Shown here piece after piece: positions 52,324 to 61,059 of a stretch of 64,000 nucleotides of DNA. Origin of the DNA: Zwartia panacis. GTDB taxonomy: Bacteria; Pseudomonadota; Gammaproteobacteria; Burkholderiales; Burkholderiaceae_B. The translations under genes and the position numbers were made by a program. The notes below the pieces were generated by a model that searched no databases, was not told where the DNA came from, and saw only the letters and a program-made list of their open reading frames with translations. The stretch's first letter is position 1. Every line of letters starts with the position of its first letter. The DNA lies in assembly GCF_030410395.1 (NCBI RefSeq), contig NZ_JAUHHF010000002.1:248001-312000 (forward strand), given 5' to 3'.

Positions 52324-53301
52324 TCAGGTCGACGTTTGTTGCGTTGGGGTGAACGGTAGCCGGTGCCAGACGGTGATGGCGTACCAGCCTCGGGGGTCGG
52401 TCAGGGTGCAGGTGTTGTCAAACCCGCTTCGGCGTGCGAGGTGTTCGATTGAAGCCAGGGAGTATTTCTGGGATTGCTCTGTATAGATGGTCTCCCCGGC
52501 ATGGAATACAAACCCTCGGTCAAGGGTTCTGCTGTGGACCACCTGGTCAACTTGGCTCACCAGAAAGCTTCTGGCCACGTGTTCCAGCGGACAGTAGCTG
52601 GCGTAGTGCCGAAATTTCGTCAGATCGAAGTCCATGCCCAACTCGCGATTCAACCGCGTCAGCAGATTCAAATTGAACGCAGCGGTCACGCCCTGTGAAT
52701 CGTCGTATGCTGCGCGCAACATGGCCGGGTCCTTGACCAGATCCAGACCAAGCAGCACAAGGTCACCCGGGCGCAAATGCGAATGCACCCGCTGCAGCAG
52801 CTTGACGGCACCGTGTTCGTCGAGGTTGCCCAGATTGCTGCCCAGCAACATTGCAACCTGGCGTCGCCCTTCGGCAATCTGAGGCCAATGCTCGAAATAG
52901 TCTCCCAGCACCGGTTCGATGGCCATGCGGGGGAGGTACGTGTCAAAGCGGCGGCTCAGATCCGCTAGGGCGTGTGCGGACACATCCATAGGCCTGTAGA
53001 TGCAATCCACTTCACGTTGCGCCAGTGCCTGGCACAGCGACAGCGTTTTGGCCCCGTCGCCGCTGCCCAGTTCAATCAGATCGATCGGGCTGCACCGAGG
53101 ATCTATCCACCGGGAAAGCTCATCCGCGCGTGAGCGCAGCAGCTCGTGCTCAAGGCGTGTGAGGTAGTACTCGGGCAGCGCCATGATCTGCTGAAACAGG
53201 CGCGAGCCCTCATCGTCGTAGAACCAAGCGGATGAGAGCGCCTTCTGTGGTCGCGTCAACCCTTGCAGAACATGCTCCGTCAGTCTGTCCCGATCAGTCA
53301 T
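52324..53301 (-). CDS. egtD: L-histidine N-alpha-methyltransferase
   Basis: A 325-residue EgtD. It methylates histidine three times with SAM to hercynine, the first step of ergothioneine synthesis. IELGSGDGAKT is the SAM loop, with LLGSNLGNLDE and YDDSQGVTAAFNLNLLTRLN as family blocks. ATG 53301 overlaps the egtB stop by 4 bp. The frame is open further upstream to 53691 but would overlap egtB. Confidence 0.92.
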   Translation of the reverse strand: MTDRDRLTEHVLQGLTRPQKALSSAWFYDDEGSRLFQQIMALPEYYLTRLEHELLRSRADELSRWIDPRCSPIDLIELGSGDGAKTLSLCQALAQREVDCIYRPMDVSAHALADLSRRFDTYLPRMAIEPVLGDYFEHWPQIAEGRRQVAMLLGSNLGNLDEHGAVKLLQRVHSHLRPGDLVLLGLDLVKDPAMLRAAYDDSQGVTAAFNLNLLTRLNRELGMDFDLTKFRHYASYCPLEHVARSFLVSQVDQVVHSRTLDRGFVFHAGETIYTEQSQKYSLASIEHLARRSGFDNTCTLTDPRGWYAITVWHRLPFTPTQQTST

Positions 53302-54506
53302 GCGGACTCCCGCGAGCGAACAGGACGGATGCCCGTGAACTGCCAACGCAACGGAGCGTGAAAGAAGTTCCGGTATGTCAAACGGGCGTGGCCCGGCGAT
53401 GTGGCCCAGGACGCTCCGCGCAAGACCTGCTGGTTCACCATGAACTTCCCGTTGTATTCGCCCACTGCGCCCTCGCTGCGGGCAAAACCGGGATAGGGCT
53501 GATAGGCACTGCGCGTCCATTCCCATCGACGCCCCCAGTCGAACCGGCTTGCCGCTGCTTCCCACTCGAACTCGGTGGGCAATCGCCACCCCGCCCAATC
53601 GCAGAAAGCGTGTGCCTCGTAGTAACTGACATGCGTGACTGGTGCCTGACTGGTCAGCGGCATCACCCCCTGGAGCGTGTAATGACCCCATCCGTCAGGC
53701 TGGTTAGGGTCGGGCTGCCAGTACATCGGCGCACGGAATTTAAGCGTTTGCACCCAGTCCCAGCCTTCCGCATGCCAGAGCGAATGGCGCTGATATCCTC
53801 CGTCGCGCATGAACTGAAGGTATTCATCATTGGTGACTAGCGCCACACGGATGTCTACTCCTTGAATGAGCGCCAAATGCGATGGCGACTCGTTGTCGAA
53901 GGCGAACCCTGGCCCCTGGTGGCCCATGCGAATCGTCTGCCCTTCGACGCTAAGCCAATCGTCCAGTGGTGGGCAGGTTCCATCATGTTCGGCCGTCACA
54001 TCTTGGGGACCGATGCCCAGAGGGTCATACGCCGGATGCAATGGGTTGTGGCCCAGGATGTACTTGATGTCTGTGATCAGCAACTCCTGATGCTGTTGTT
54101 CATGCTGCATGCCCAGCTCTACCAAGGCCGCGACCGCGGGCTCCAGTGGTTCCTTCAGCATACGGCGCATGGACTCGTCCACATGCGCGCGATACGCCAT
54201 CACCTCAGCCACCGTCGGGCGACTCAAGCTCCCTCGCTGCGGGCGTGCCAGGTGAGCGCCCTCCGATTCGTAGTAGCTGTTGAACAGGTAGCCATACAGA
54301 GGATGGAACAGTCGATAGTCCGGCTGTTGTTTCGCGAGGACAAAAGTCTCGAAGAACCACGTGGTGTGGGCCAAGTGCCACTTCGGCGGACTGACGTCGG
54401 AAACCGGTTGGGGAACATGGTCCTCGGCACTCAGAGGGGCACACAGACGTTCGCTGCGCGAACGGACAGAGACGTATCGGGTTAGGCGGATGTCTTCAGG
54501 TGTCAC
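53298..54506 (-). CDS. egtB: Hercynine sulfoxide synthase
   Basis: A 402-residue EgtB: DinB_2-like domain about 1-170 with the iron ligands in QHEQQHQELLITDIKY (HxxxHxE) and an FGE-sulfatase domain about 185-400 ending RLTYRNFFHAPLRWQFTGIRPV. It joins cysteine or gamma-glutamylcysteine to hercynine. GTG start. No egtC or egtE lies here, so any such steps must be done by genes elsewhere. Confidence 0.92.
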   Translation of the reverse strand: MTPEDIRLTRYVSVRSRSERLCAPLSAEDHVPQPVSDVSPPKWHLAHTTWFFETFVLAKQQPDYRLFHPLYGYLFNSYYESEGAHLARPQRGSLSRPTVAEVMAYRAHVDESMRRMLKEPLEPAVAALVELGMQHEQQHQELLITDIKYILGHNPLHPAYDPLGIGPQDVTAEHDGTCPPLDDWLSVEGQTIRMGHQGPGFAFDNESPSHLALIQGVDIRVALVTNDEYLQFMRDGGYQRHSLWHAEGWDWVQTLKFRAPMYWQPDPNQPDGWGHYTLQGVMPLTSQAPVTHVSYYEAHAFCDWAGWRLPTEFEWEAAASRFDWGRRWEWTRSAYQPYPGFARSEGAVGEYNGKFMVNQQVLRGASWATSPGHARLTYRNFFHAPLRWQFTGIRPVRSRESA

Positions 54507-54527
54507 GGCAGATGAGAAAAAAGAGAG

Positions 54528-55289
54528 TCAACTTCCGAAGCGCTCGGTGCGGATGGAGACCTCGGGCACATTTAGCCCGGTGACCATATGAACGATGGAC
54601 TCGACAAAGTCATTACGCCCGCAGATGAAAACCTGCGCAGATTCGGTCGCCACATCACCCAATTGCTGCAATGCCCAAGCAACATCGGCTCCATCAATGC
54701 GGCCAACGTGGTCCTGTGCGCGCGGGGCACAGGTATCCCGCGAGAGCGCCAGTCGGCTGCGAAACCGCGGCGTAAACGCTTCCCATCGCTGCAGGGTGGG
54801 CCAGAGCAACACTTCGTCAAGATGGCGTGCGGCAACCAACAGCGTTGTATGCGCTTGGCTGTATGCACCCACGCGTTGCGCTGCCATGGACAAAAGGGGA
54901 ACGACGCCAGATCCTCCCCCAATCAGCAAGGCTGGTCGTGTGTTCGACTCGTCAAGCACAAAATGACCTCCAACCGGTCCGAGGACTTCAATCGTTTCGC
55001 CGTGCTGGGCCTTGTCGTGAAACCAGGTGGATACTTCGCCATCGTCCAAACGCTCAATGCCAAGCTCATAGAGCCCGGTACGTTGAGGAGGTGAGAGGAG
55101 TGAATAGCTCCGTTGTGCCTGATAGCCGTCTTCCGCTGTCAGTCGGACATCCAAATGCTGGCCCGGCCTCGGGCGAACCCATCTGTCAGGACGCAGCACC
55201 ACCCGCATGACGCGTGGAGTCAGTGCCTGCAACGCATCGATGCGTGCGGTCTGCCAGCTCAGCCGGTGTTGACCAACAGCCTCATCCAT
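54528..55289 (-). CDS. FAD/NAD(P)-binding ferredoxin-reductase-like protein
   Basis: A 253-residue ferredoxin-NADP-reductase-type protein: FAD site RSYSLLSP, phosphate-binding GGGSGVVPLLSM and C-terminal CGRNDFVESI. It lacks an iron-sulfur domain, so it uses FAD only. Start ATG 55289 lies 8 bp inside the preceding molybdoenzyme gene. The two usually pair, this one donating electrons to the molybdenum centre. Confidence 0.88.
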   Translation of the reverse strand: MDEAVGQHRLSWQTARIDALQALTPRVMRVVLRPDRWVRPRPGQHLDVRLTAEDGYQAQRSYSLLSPPQRTGLYELGIERLDDGEVSTWFHDKAQHGETIEVLGPVGGHFVLDESNTRPALLIGGGSGVVPLLSMAAQRVGAYSQAHTTLLVAARHLDEVLLWPTLQRWEAFTPRFRSRLALSRDTCAPRAQDHVGRIDGADVAWALQQLGDVATESAQVFICGRNDFVESIVHMVTGLNVPEVSIRTERFGS

Positions 55290-55890
55290 AGCGCTCTTCC
55301 TTGAAAGGGTCGCCTCGCATGTGATAGCCCCGCAGTTCCCAGAACCCGGCCTCGTCGCGCTCGTTGAACTGCAGCGCATTGACCCACTTGGCCGACTTCC
55401 AGAAGTAGAGATGCGGCACCAACAGGCGTGCCGGTCCCCCGTGCTCGGGCGCGAGCGGTCGGTCGTCGTAGTGCGTTGCGATCATTGCGCGCCCTTGTGT
55501 CAGATCGGCCAACGGCACGTTGGTGGAGTAGCCGTCCTGAGAATGCGCCAACACCCAAGGCGTGGGCGCTTCCAGTCCGGCCGCCTGCAACAAGGTGTCC
55601 AACGTCACACCGCGCCAGCGGGTGTCGAATTTCGACCAGGTGGTAACGCAATGGATATCGACCACCTGCTCGGTCTGGGGCAGGGCCTGGAATTCGCTCC
55701 AGGTCCAAACGCGAACCGGCCGCACACCGACCTTCAAGGTCAAGCGCCAATCGCCAAGCGCCAAGGCTTTTGGGGTGGGGCCCGCAGTCAGCACGGGAAA
55801 ACCTTCCGTCAGGGACTGTCCTGGCGGAAGTCGACCGCCGTGGTTGTGGACATCGCGATTGCGGCCGCTGAATGAGCGGTTGATGGGCAT
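55282..55890 (-). CDS. Sulfite-oxidase-like molybdoenzyme
   Basis: A 202-residue molybdopterin oxidoreductase of the COG2041 group, with no signal peptide. The molybdenum ligand cysteine is in VDIHCVTTWSKFDTRWRG; VLAHSQDGYSTNVPLADL and LVPHLYFWKSAKWV are also conserved. ATG 55890 has GGAGGA nine bases upstream; a GTG at 55911 would overlap the upstream stop by 4 bp. With its reductase it may reduce an oxidised sulfur or nitrogen compound in the cytosol. Confidence 0.87.
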   Translation of the reverse strand: MPINRSFSGRNRDVHNHGGRLPPGQSLTEGFPVLTAGPTPKALALGDWRLTLKVGVRPVRVWTWSEFQALPQTEQVVDIHCVTTWSKFDTRWRGVTLDTLLQAAGLEAPTPWVLAHSQDGYSTNVPLADLTQGRAMIATHYDDRPLAPEHGGPARLLVPHLYFWKSAKWVNALQFNERDEAGFWELRGYHMRGDPFKEERYG

Positions 55891-55907
55891 GGTGTGGGTC
55901 CTCCGGC

Positions 55908-57317
55908 TCACCCAGAACTTGCGGTCAAGGGCTTGCGTCGATCAATGATGGTGGGCAGGAACTCGGTGACCGTCGGGTGAACGGGCAATGCATCCCGGAC
56001 CAACTTCCAGGTGCCGCCACTGGCCATCACCAGACCGATCGCCTGAATGATCTCGTCCGACTGGATCCCGAGCATGGTCGCTCCGAGGAAATGACCACTG
56101 TCCTCATCGATGAGGAGCTTGATCTTGCCCACGGTTTCGCCTTCTTCCTTCGCGCGACTGACGTCCTTCATGGCGTGAACCGCCTGGGAAATGCGTCGCC
56201 CTTCGGTCACGAGTTTTCGCGCGTCGGCCTCATAAAGACCGACGTGGGCCAGCGGAGGATCGGTAAACATGGCATAAATGCCGACGCGCGCGGCGGCGCT
56301 GCGTTGCCCTCCGGCCAGGTTCTCCGCCACGATGTCCTGATCGTGGTAGCTGGTGTGGGTAAAGGCCCCGCGCTGATTGATGTCACCCAGCGCCCAGATG
56401 CCGGGAACCGCGGTTTCGAGCCGGTCGTTGGTGACCAGGTAGCCTCGCGCACTGACCTCCAGGCCCACCGTTTCCAGGCCCAGACAGTCGGTGTTCGGTA
56501 TTCGCCCGGTGGCCACCAGCAGGTGGCTGCCATCCACGCTGCGGCCACCAGCCAACTGCACCCGCACGCCAGCGTCGTTGTCCGCCTTGCCGACCCGCTC
56601 AATGCGCACGCCGGTGTTCACTTCGATGCCTTCCGCTGTCAGCATTCCGGTCACAGCGGCTGCAATGTCCTCGTCCTCGCGGGCCGTGAGGCGGGGCCCT
56701 GTTTCCAGAATGGCAACCTCACTTCCCAGCCGCCGAAAGATCTGAGCCATCTCCAGGCTGATGTATCCACCGCCGATGATCACCAGCCTGGACGGTAATT
56801 CACGCAGCGCCAACAGCCGTTCGTTGTCCAGGAACGGCAGCTCGTCCAGCCCAGGCACCGGCGGAACAAAGGGACGTGTGCCGGTGTTCAGCACCACCTT
56901 GGGCGCCACCAGCTGATGCTCGCCGGCCAGCACCACGAACTGTTCGCCTTCACGGCCCGCCAGGCGACCGCGCGCCTTGATGATGGTGAGTCCTTCCAAC
57001 TGGCCCAGCCAGGCCTGCAGGCCAGAGCGAGCCTCCTCCACCCGGCGTTGCATGCGCTCCATCGCTGCCCTGAAGTTGACCTGGACCGACCCGGTTTGCA
57101 CACCGAATTCGCTGGCCCGGCGCGCCATGTGAGCCACACGAGCCGACTTGCGTAGGGTCTTGGTTGGGGTGCAGCCCCGATTGACACAGGTACCACCCAG
57201 GTCACGCTCCTCGATGAGCGCCACCTTCATACCCCGGGCAACGAGTGTCGCGCCCAGAAAGGGACCGGCCTGACCGGCTCCGATCACGATCGCGTCGAAC
57301 CTCTGTTCCCCGCTCAT
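55908..57317 (-). CDS. RclA/mercuric-reductase-like flavin oxidoreductase
   Basis: A 469-residue pyridine-nucleotide-disulfide oxidoreductase. FAD site VIGAGQAGPFLGATLV, redox disulfide GGTCVNRGCTPTKTLRKSAR, NAD site IIGGGYISLEMAQIF, and a dimer domain with HPTVTEFLPTI. E. coli RclA has the same layout (CxxxxC then PTKT) and protects against hypochlorite. Start ATG 57317 overlaps the DUF427 stop by 4 bp. Confidence 0.85.
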   Translation of the reverse strand: MSGEQRFDAIVIGAGQAGPFLGATLVARGMKVALIEERDLGGTCVNRGCTPTKTLRKSARVAHMARRASEFGVQTGSVQVNFRAAMERMQRRVEEARSGLQAWLGQLEGLTIIKARGRLAGREGEQFVVLAGEHQLVAPKVVLNTGTRPFVPPVPGLDELPFLDNERLLALRELPSRLVIIGGGYISLEMAQIFRRLGSEVAILETGPRLTAREDEDIAAAVTGMLTAEGIEVNTGVRIERVGKADNDAGVRVQLAGGRSVDGSHLLVATGRIPNTDCLGLETVGLEVSARGYLVTNDRLETAVPGIWALGDINQRGAFTHTSYHDQDIVAENLAGGQRSAAARVGIYAMFTDPPLAHVGLYEADARKLVTEGRRISQAVHAMKDVSRAKEEGETVGKIKLLIDEDSGHFLGATMLGIQSDEIIQAIGLVMASGGTWKLVRDALPVHPTVTEFLPTIIDRRKPLTASSG

Positions 57318-57595
57318 GGCCGCACCTCGACACCGCGCCAGAACGCCACCCTGCCGGTCACCGCCTCCGCACCAGCCTTGGGCGACGGGTAGTACCACGC
57401 CGCGTCAGCGTTCACGTCTTCGCCGACCACGACGTCGTAGTAGCTGGCCCGCCCCTTCCATGGACAGGTGGTGTGCGTATCGCTTGGTTTGAAATGTTCC
57501 GGGCGCAACGCGTCGTGTGGGAAATAGGCGTTGCCTTCAACTTCCACGATGTCATCGCTCTCAGCGATGGTGGTGCCTTTCCAGATGGCTCTCAT
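57314..57595 (-). CDS. DUF427 protein
   Basis: A 93-residue DUF427 protein: MRAIWKGTTIAESDDIVEVE, then HTTCPWKGRASYYDVVV and a C-terminal VTGRVAFWRGVEV. The beta-rich domain is of unknown function, often found in oxidative-stress loci. Start ATG 57595 was chosen because of the N-terminal family sequence and the GGAGACGGAG before it. It overlaps the next gene by 4 bp. Confidence 0.88.
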   Translation of the reverse strand: MRAIWKGTTIAESDDIVEVEGNAYFPHDALRPEHFKPSDTHTTCPWKGRASYYDVVVGEDVNADAAWYYPSPKAGAEAVTGRVAFWRGVEVRP

Positions 57596-57627
57596 GCTCC
57601 GTCTCCTTCGTTTGTGTGTGGTTGGGA

Positions 57628-58848
57628 TCAGTCCCGAATCAGTGTGGTGGTGATCACCGGATGGTTCTCCAGCGTTCGATGCACGGGGCAACGATCGGCG
57701 ATGCGCAACAGGTCCTGTCGCTGGCTTTCACTCAACGGTCCGCTCAGCAGGAGCTGCCGCGTGACGTGGTCAACCTGTCCCGAGCGATCCCCGCACTCCT
57801 GGCAATCGGTCGCGTGCGCGCGCTCATGACGCAACCTGACCTGGACATCCTTGAGCGCATAGCCTTTTCGCTTGGCGTACTGGCGCAATGTCATGGACGT
57901 GCAGGCGCCCAGCGACATCAGCAGAAGTTCATAAGGATCGGGCCCGCGTTCGCCACCACCCACTTCCTTGGGCTCATCGGCGTCGAGGTGGTGCGGACCT
58001 GCTCGCATCGATCGCCAGAAGGCGTGATCGTGCTCCCCCACCCACACCTCGCCCGCACGAAGGTCCGACGGCGCATCGTTTCGCTCGGCTCGCATCGGCA
58101 GAAACCGCGAGGCCCAGGCGCCAATCAGGTCAGCCGCATACTGCGCATCGGCCGGGCGCGTGAGCAGATGGTCCGCATCGTCCAGGCTGATGAAACTCTT
58201 AGGATGTCTGGCCGCCTTGAACAGGTCCTGTGCCTCGCCGATGTCCACCACCGCGTCACTTGGCGCGTGCATAACCAGCAAGGCCGCGCGAAGCCCCTTG
58301 ACCGGGTTCTCGTGGGCTTGGGCCTGGAGCTCTTCAATGAAGGCCGGCGCGATCCTGAACGCCCGGCCGCCCAGGTCGACCTGGATCTGCCCATCCTCTT
58401 CGGACTTGGTCGGACCGAAGTGACGAAGCACATGGTCGGCCGTCGCGGGTGCGCCCAGCGTGCAAACCGCCCGTATGCCGTCGAGGCGGGCAGCCGCCGC
58501 GATGGCCGCCGTCCCCCCCAGGCTGTGTCCGACCAACAGTGCAGGCATGCCGATCGTGCTCTGCATCCAGTGCACCGCCGCCACAATGTCCGCCACGCTG
58601 GACGAAAAGCCACCGCGCCCGAAGTCGCCTTCGCTCTCGCCCAGACCGGTGAAATCAAAGCGCAGCGTGGCGATGCCCTGCTGAGCCAGCGCCCGGCTGA
58701 TGCGGGTCGCGGCGAGAGAGTTCTTTCCGCAGGTAAAGCAGTGGGCAAACACCGCCAGGGCTTGTAACGGTGCATGGTCCGGGCGTTCCAAGACACCCAC
58801 CAGCAGACCCTGGCTGCTGCCAGCGAAGCCTACCTTTTCGCTGCTCAT
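57628..58848 (-). CDS. Fused alpha/beta-hydrolase and OsmC-family protein
   Basis: A 406-residue two-domain protein. The alpha/beta-hydrolase (about 1-255; nucleophile in VGHSLGGTAA) is fused to an OsmC/Ohr domain (about 270-406) with LLMSLGACTSMTLRQYAKRKG and ADRCPVHRTLENH carrying the two reactive cysteines. OsmC enzymes reduce organic hydroperoxides. The hydrolase may cut esters of fatty-acid peroxides first. Start ATG 58848 overlaps the upstream stop by 4 bp. Confidence 0.9.
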   Translation of the reverse strand: MSSEKVGFAGSSQGLLVGVLERPDHAPLQALAVFAHCFTCGKNSLAATRISRALAQQGIATLRFDFTGLGESEGDFGRGGFSSSVADIVAAVHWMQSTIGMPALLVGHSLGGTAAIAAAARLDGIRAVCTLGAPATADHVLRHFGPTKSEEDGQIQVDLGGRAFRIAPAFIEELQAQAHENPVKGLRAALLVMHAPSDAVVDIGEAQDLFKAARHPKSFISLDDADHLLTRPADAQYAADLIGAWASRFLPMRAERNDAPSDLRAGEVWVGEHDHAFWRSMRAGPHHLDADEPKEVGGGERGPDPYELLLMSLGACTSMTLRQYAKRKGYALKDVQVRLRHERAHATDCQECGDRSGQVDHVTRQLLLSGPLSESQRQDLLRIADRCPVHRTLENHPVITTTLIRD

Positions 58849-59816
58849 GCTTTCTCCAGTGCCAGGGCGTTGATGCAGTAGCGCAGACCGCTGGGCTTGG
58901 GTCCGTCGGGAAACACGTGACCCAGGTGGGCGTCGCAGACGTTGCACGTCGTCTCCACCCGCACCATGCCGTGGCTGTTGTCTCCGTGATAGCCCACCAG
59001 ACCCGGGGCAATGGCCTGCGTGAAGCTGGGCCAGCCGCTGCGGCTGTCATATTTGGTCGACGCATCGAATAGTTCAGTGCCGCAGCACACGCACCGGTAG
59101 ATCCCGGGCGAAAACAGCGTACACATCGAGGAGCTGTGCGCCCGTTCGGTGCCCTTGAGCCGCGTGATTCGGAACTGCTCGGGCGTCAGCTGTTGGGCCC
59201 ACTCGGCTTCGCTGCGCTCAACTCGGCGCGGTGGCGTCGGGTTGCCCGTTTCCACCAGTTGAATCACTCCTTTCCAAGTCAACATGTCGGGCCCAGGCTC
59301 CGGTGCCGCCGGTTCGTTTTCCAGCCGCTTGAGAAAGGTGACGAGCTTGTCGGCGTCGATTCGGAAATGGTTGTAGACCACTCTGCCATCGGGATCGATC
59401 AGGATGAACCAGGGTGTGCCGCCGTTGCGGTAGCGGCGCATCAGCTCCGAACCCGCGCCGTCCTGTTCGTCACCGGCGTCGTGCCCGAAGGGAATGCCCA
59501 GCGCGTAGCGGGAGTGATTGGCCAGCATGCGCTCCCAGGTGTTCGAACCGAAGTCCTCGAACACGGTCTGGACTGCGGCGAACCCGACGAAGTCGCTCCC
59601 CCGAAACGCGTCGACCACCCGGGCAAGCGCCGGAAAGCCGGTCGCATGGCACCCCGGGCAGGCGTCCTGAAAACAGAAGATGAGCTTGAACCGGCCGGGC
59701 ATGCGGTCCAGGTCGAAGTGTTCCAGCGCCTGGCCCGACGCGTCCACCCACCGGGTCACACCCAGGGGAGCGGCCGCTTCGCCAAGGACACCGGGTTCCT
59801 GTTTCGTTGTGGTCAT
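58845..59816 (-). CDS. Redoxin-MsrB fusion
   Basis: A 323-residue fusion. The N-terminal thioredoxin-like redoxin (about 15-170) has CPGC in FQDACPGCHATGF; the C-terminal MsrB (about 195-323) has zinc pairs CVCC and CNVC and the catalytic cysteine in GLRYCINALAL. The usual resolving cysteine is serine (YDSRSGWPSF), so the redoxin may reduce MsrB directly. Its redoxin half matches the free redoxin at 61060. Start ATG 59816 was chosen over 59852. Confidence 0.9.
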   Translation of the reverse strand: MTTTKQEPGVLGEAAAPLGVTRWVDASGQALEHFDLDRMPGRFKLIFCFQDACPGCHATGFPALARVVDAFRGSDFVGFAAVQTVFEDFGSNTWERMLANHSRYALGIPFGHDAGDEQDGAGSELMRRYRNGGTPWFILIDPDGRVVYNHFRIDADKLVTFLKRLENEPAAPEPGPDMLTWKGVIQLVETGNPTPPRRVERSEAEWAQQLTPEQFRITRLKGTERAHSSSMCTLFSPGIYRCVCCGTELFDASTKYDSRSGWPSFTQAIAPGLVGYHGDNSHGMVRVETTCNVCDAHLGHVFPDGPKPSGLRYCINALALEKA

Positions 59817-59852
59817 GCGAAGTCTCCTTTCAGAAATCGTTGGGTACCCCAA

Positions 59853-61055
59853 TCAGGTGCCGCAGAAGGTGCGGTGGGCTGCGGCCACTTCGGGCGAGGC
59901 CGGCAGCGTGAATGGCCGCGCGGACTCCACCGTCTCGTACGGCCGCCCCAGCACCGCCAGCAGGCGCTCGAACGGACCGAGGTCGGCCTCGTCCACGGCA
60001 CTCGACAGCGCCGCCTCCACCTGGTGATTGCGCGGGATCACGAAGGGATTGACCGACCACGCCGTTGCGGCGCAGTCCTGCAAGGTCCTTCCCTCCCGGG
60101 CCATGCGCTGGCGCCAGCGCGCCATGGCCGGCTGCTGGCCGTAGGCATATCGCCCCTGACGGTCGATCGAGCTGAACACCGTGGCCGGATCGAAACCCTC
60201 CATGAACGCACACGGACCATAGTCGATGGTCTCGCCCGAAATGCTCATGTTGTCGGTGTTCATCACCCCGTGGATGAAGCCCACGCCCATCCAGCGTGCA
60301 ATCAGCTGCGCCTGCCGCTCACAGACGGCCTCCAGCATCGGAATGGGCTTGTCGGAAAGCTTGGCGAGGGCGGGGTCATGCCGCGCCACGGCATAGTCGA
60401 GCAGCCGCCGAAGCATCACCTCCTCCTCCCGCGCCGCGAAGAACTCAAAAGTGCCCACCCGCAAGTGGCTGGCCGCCACGCGCACCAAGATCGCCCCGGG
60501 GGGCGAGCCCTCGCGGTTCACCCGCTCACCGGTCCGGATCACCGCCAGCGCACGCGTCGTGGGAATGCCCAACGCGTGCATGGCCTCGCCCATGAGGTAC
60601 TCGCGCAGCGCCGGGCCCAGTGCCGCCTTGCCATCGCCACGGCGCGAAAACGGCGTACGGCCCGACCCCTTGAGGGCCAGGTCCCGACGCTGTCCTGCCG
60701 TGTCGATGAGTTCCCCGAGCAGCAAGGCGCGGCCATCCCCCAAGTGTGGCGAGAACTGGCCGAACTGGTGTCCCGCGTAGGCCTGCGCCAGCGGCGCCGC
60801 CTCAGCCGGCATTTCCACGCCGGACAGCCACGCCAGACCGGTCGCAGACTTCAGCGTCGCCGGCTCCAGCCCCAGCTCCAGCGCCAGGGCGTCGTTGAAC
60901 TGCACCCAGGCCGGGGCCGGGGACGGCTCGGGCTTCCAAGGCACATAGAACCCCTGCATGTCCCGGAAGAAGCTGTTGTCAAACGGCAGCCGAAACGCCG
61001 GGCCCGTCCCCGGCGTCTTCGGCTCCGACACGGCCTTTGGTGTGGACGCACGCAT
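59853..61055 (-). CDS. selO: SelO-family protein AMPylase, internally deleted
   Basis: A 400-residue SelO (YdiU) protein; the family is about 480 residues. The pseudokinase region is intact, with LLLGELIDTAG, LKGSGRTPFSRRGDG and HGVMNTDNMSISGETIDYG. The sequence then jumps from YGQQPAMARW to RQRMAREG and ends in VNPFVIPRNHQ...HRTFCGT, so about 85-95 residues of the helical insert are missing in frame. SelO AMPylates proteins in oxidative stress. Start ATG 61055, 4 bp after the redoxin stop. Confidence 0.85.
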   Translation of the reverse strand: MRASTPKAVSEPKTPGTGPAFRLPFDNSFFRDMQGFYVPWKPEPSPAPAWVQFNDALALELGLEPATLKSATGLAWLSGVEMPAEAAPLAQAYAGHQFGQFSPHLGDGRALLLGELIDTAGQRRDLALKGSGRTPFSRRGDGKAALGPALREYLMGEAMHALGIPTTRALAVIRTGERVNREGSPPGAILVRVAASHLRVGTFEFFAAREEEVMLRRLLDYAVARHDPALAKLSDKPIPMLEAVCERQAQLIARWMGVGFIHGVMNTDNMSISGETIDYGPCAFMEGFDPATVFSSIDRQGRYAYGQQPAMARWRQRMAREGRTLQDCAATAWSVNPFVIPRNHQVEAALSSAVDEADLGPFERLLAVLGRPYETVESARPFTLPASPEVAAAHRTFCGT

Positions 61056-61059
61056 GACT

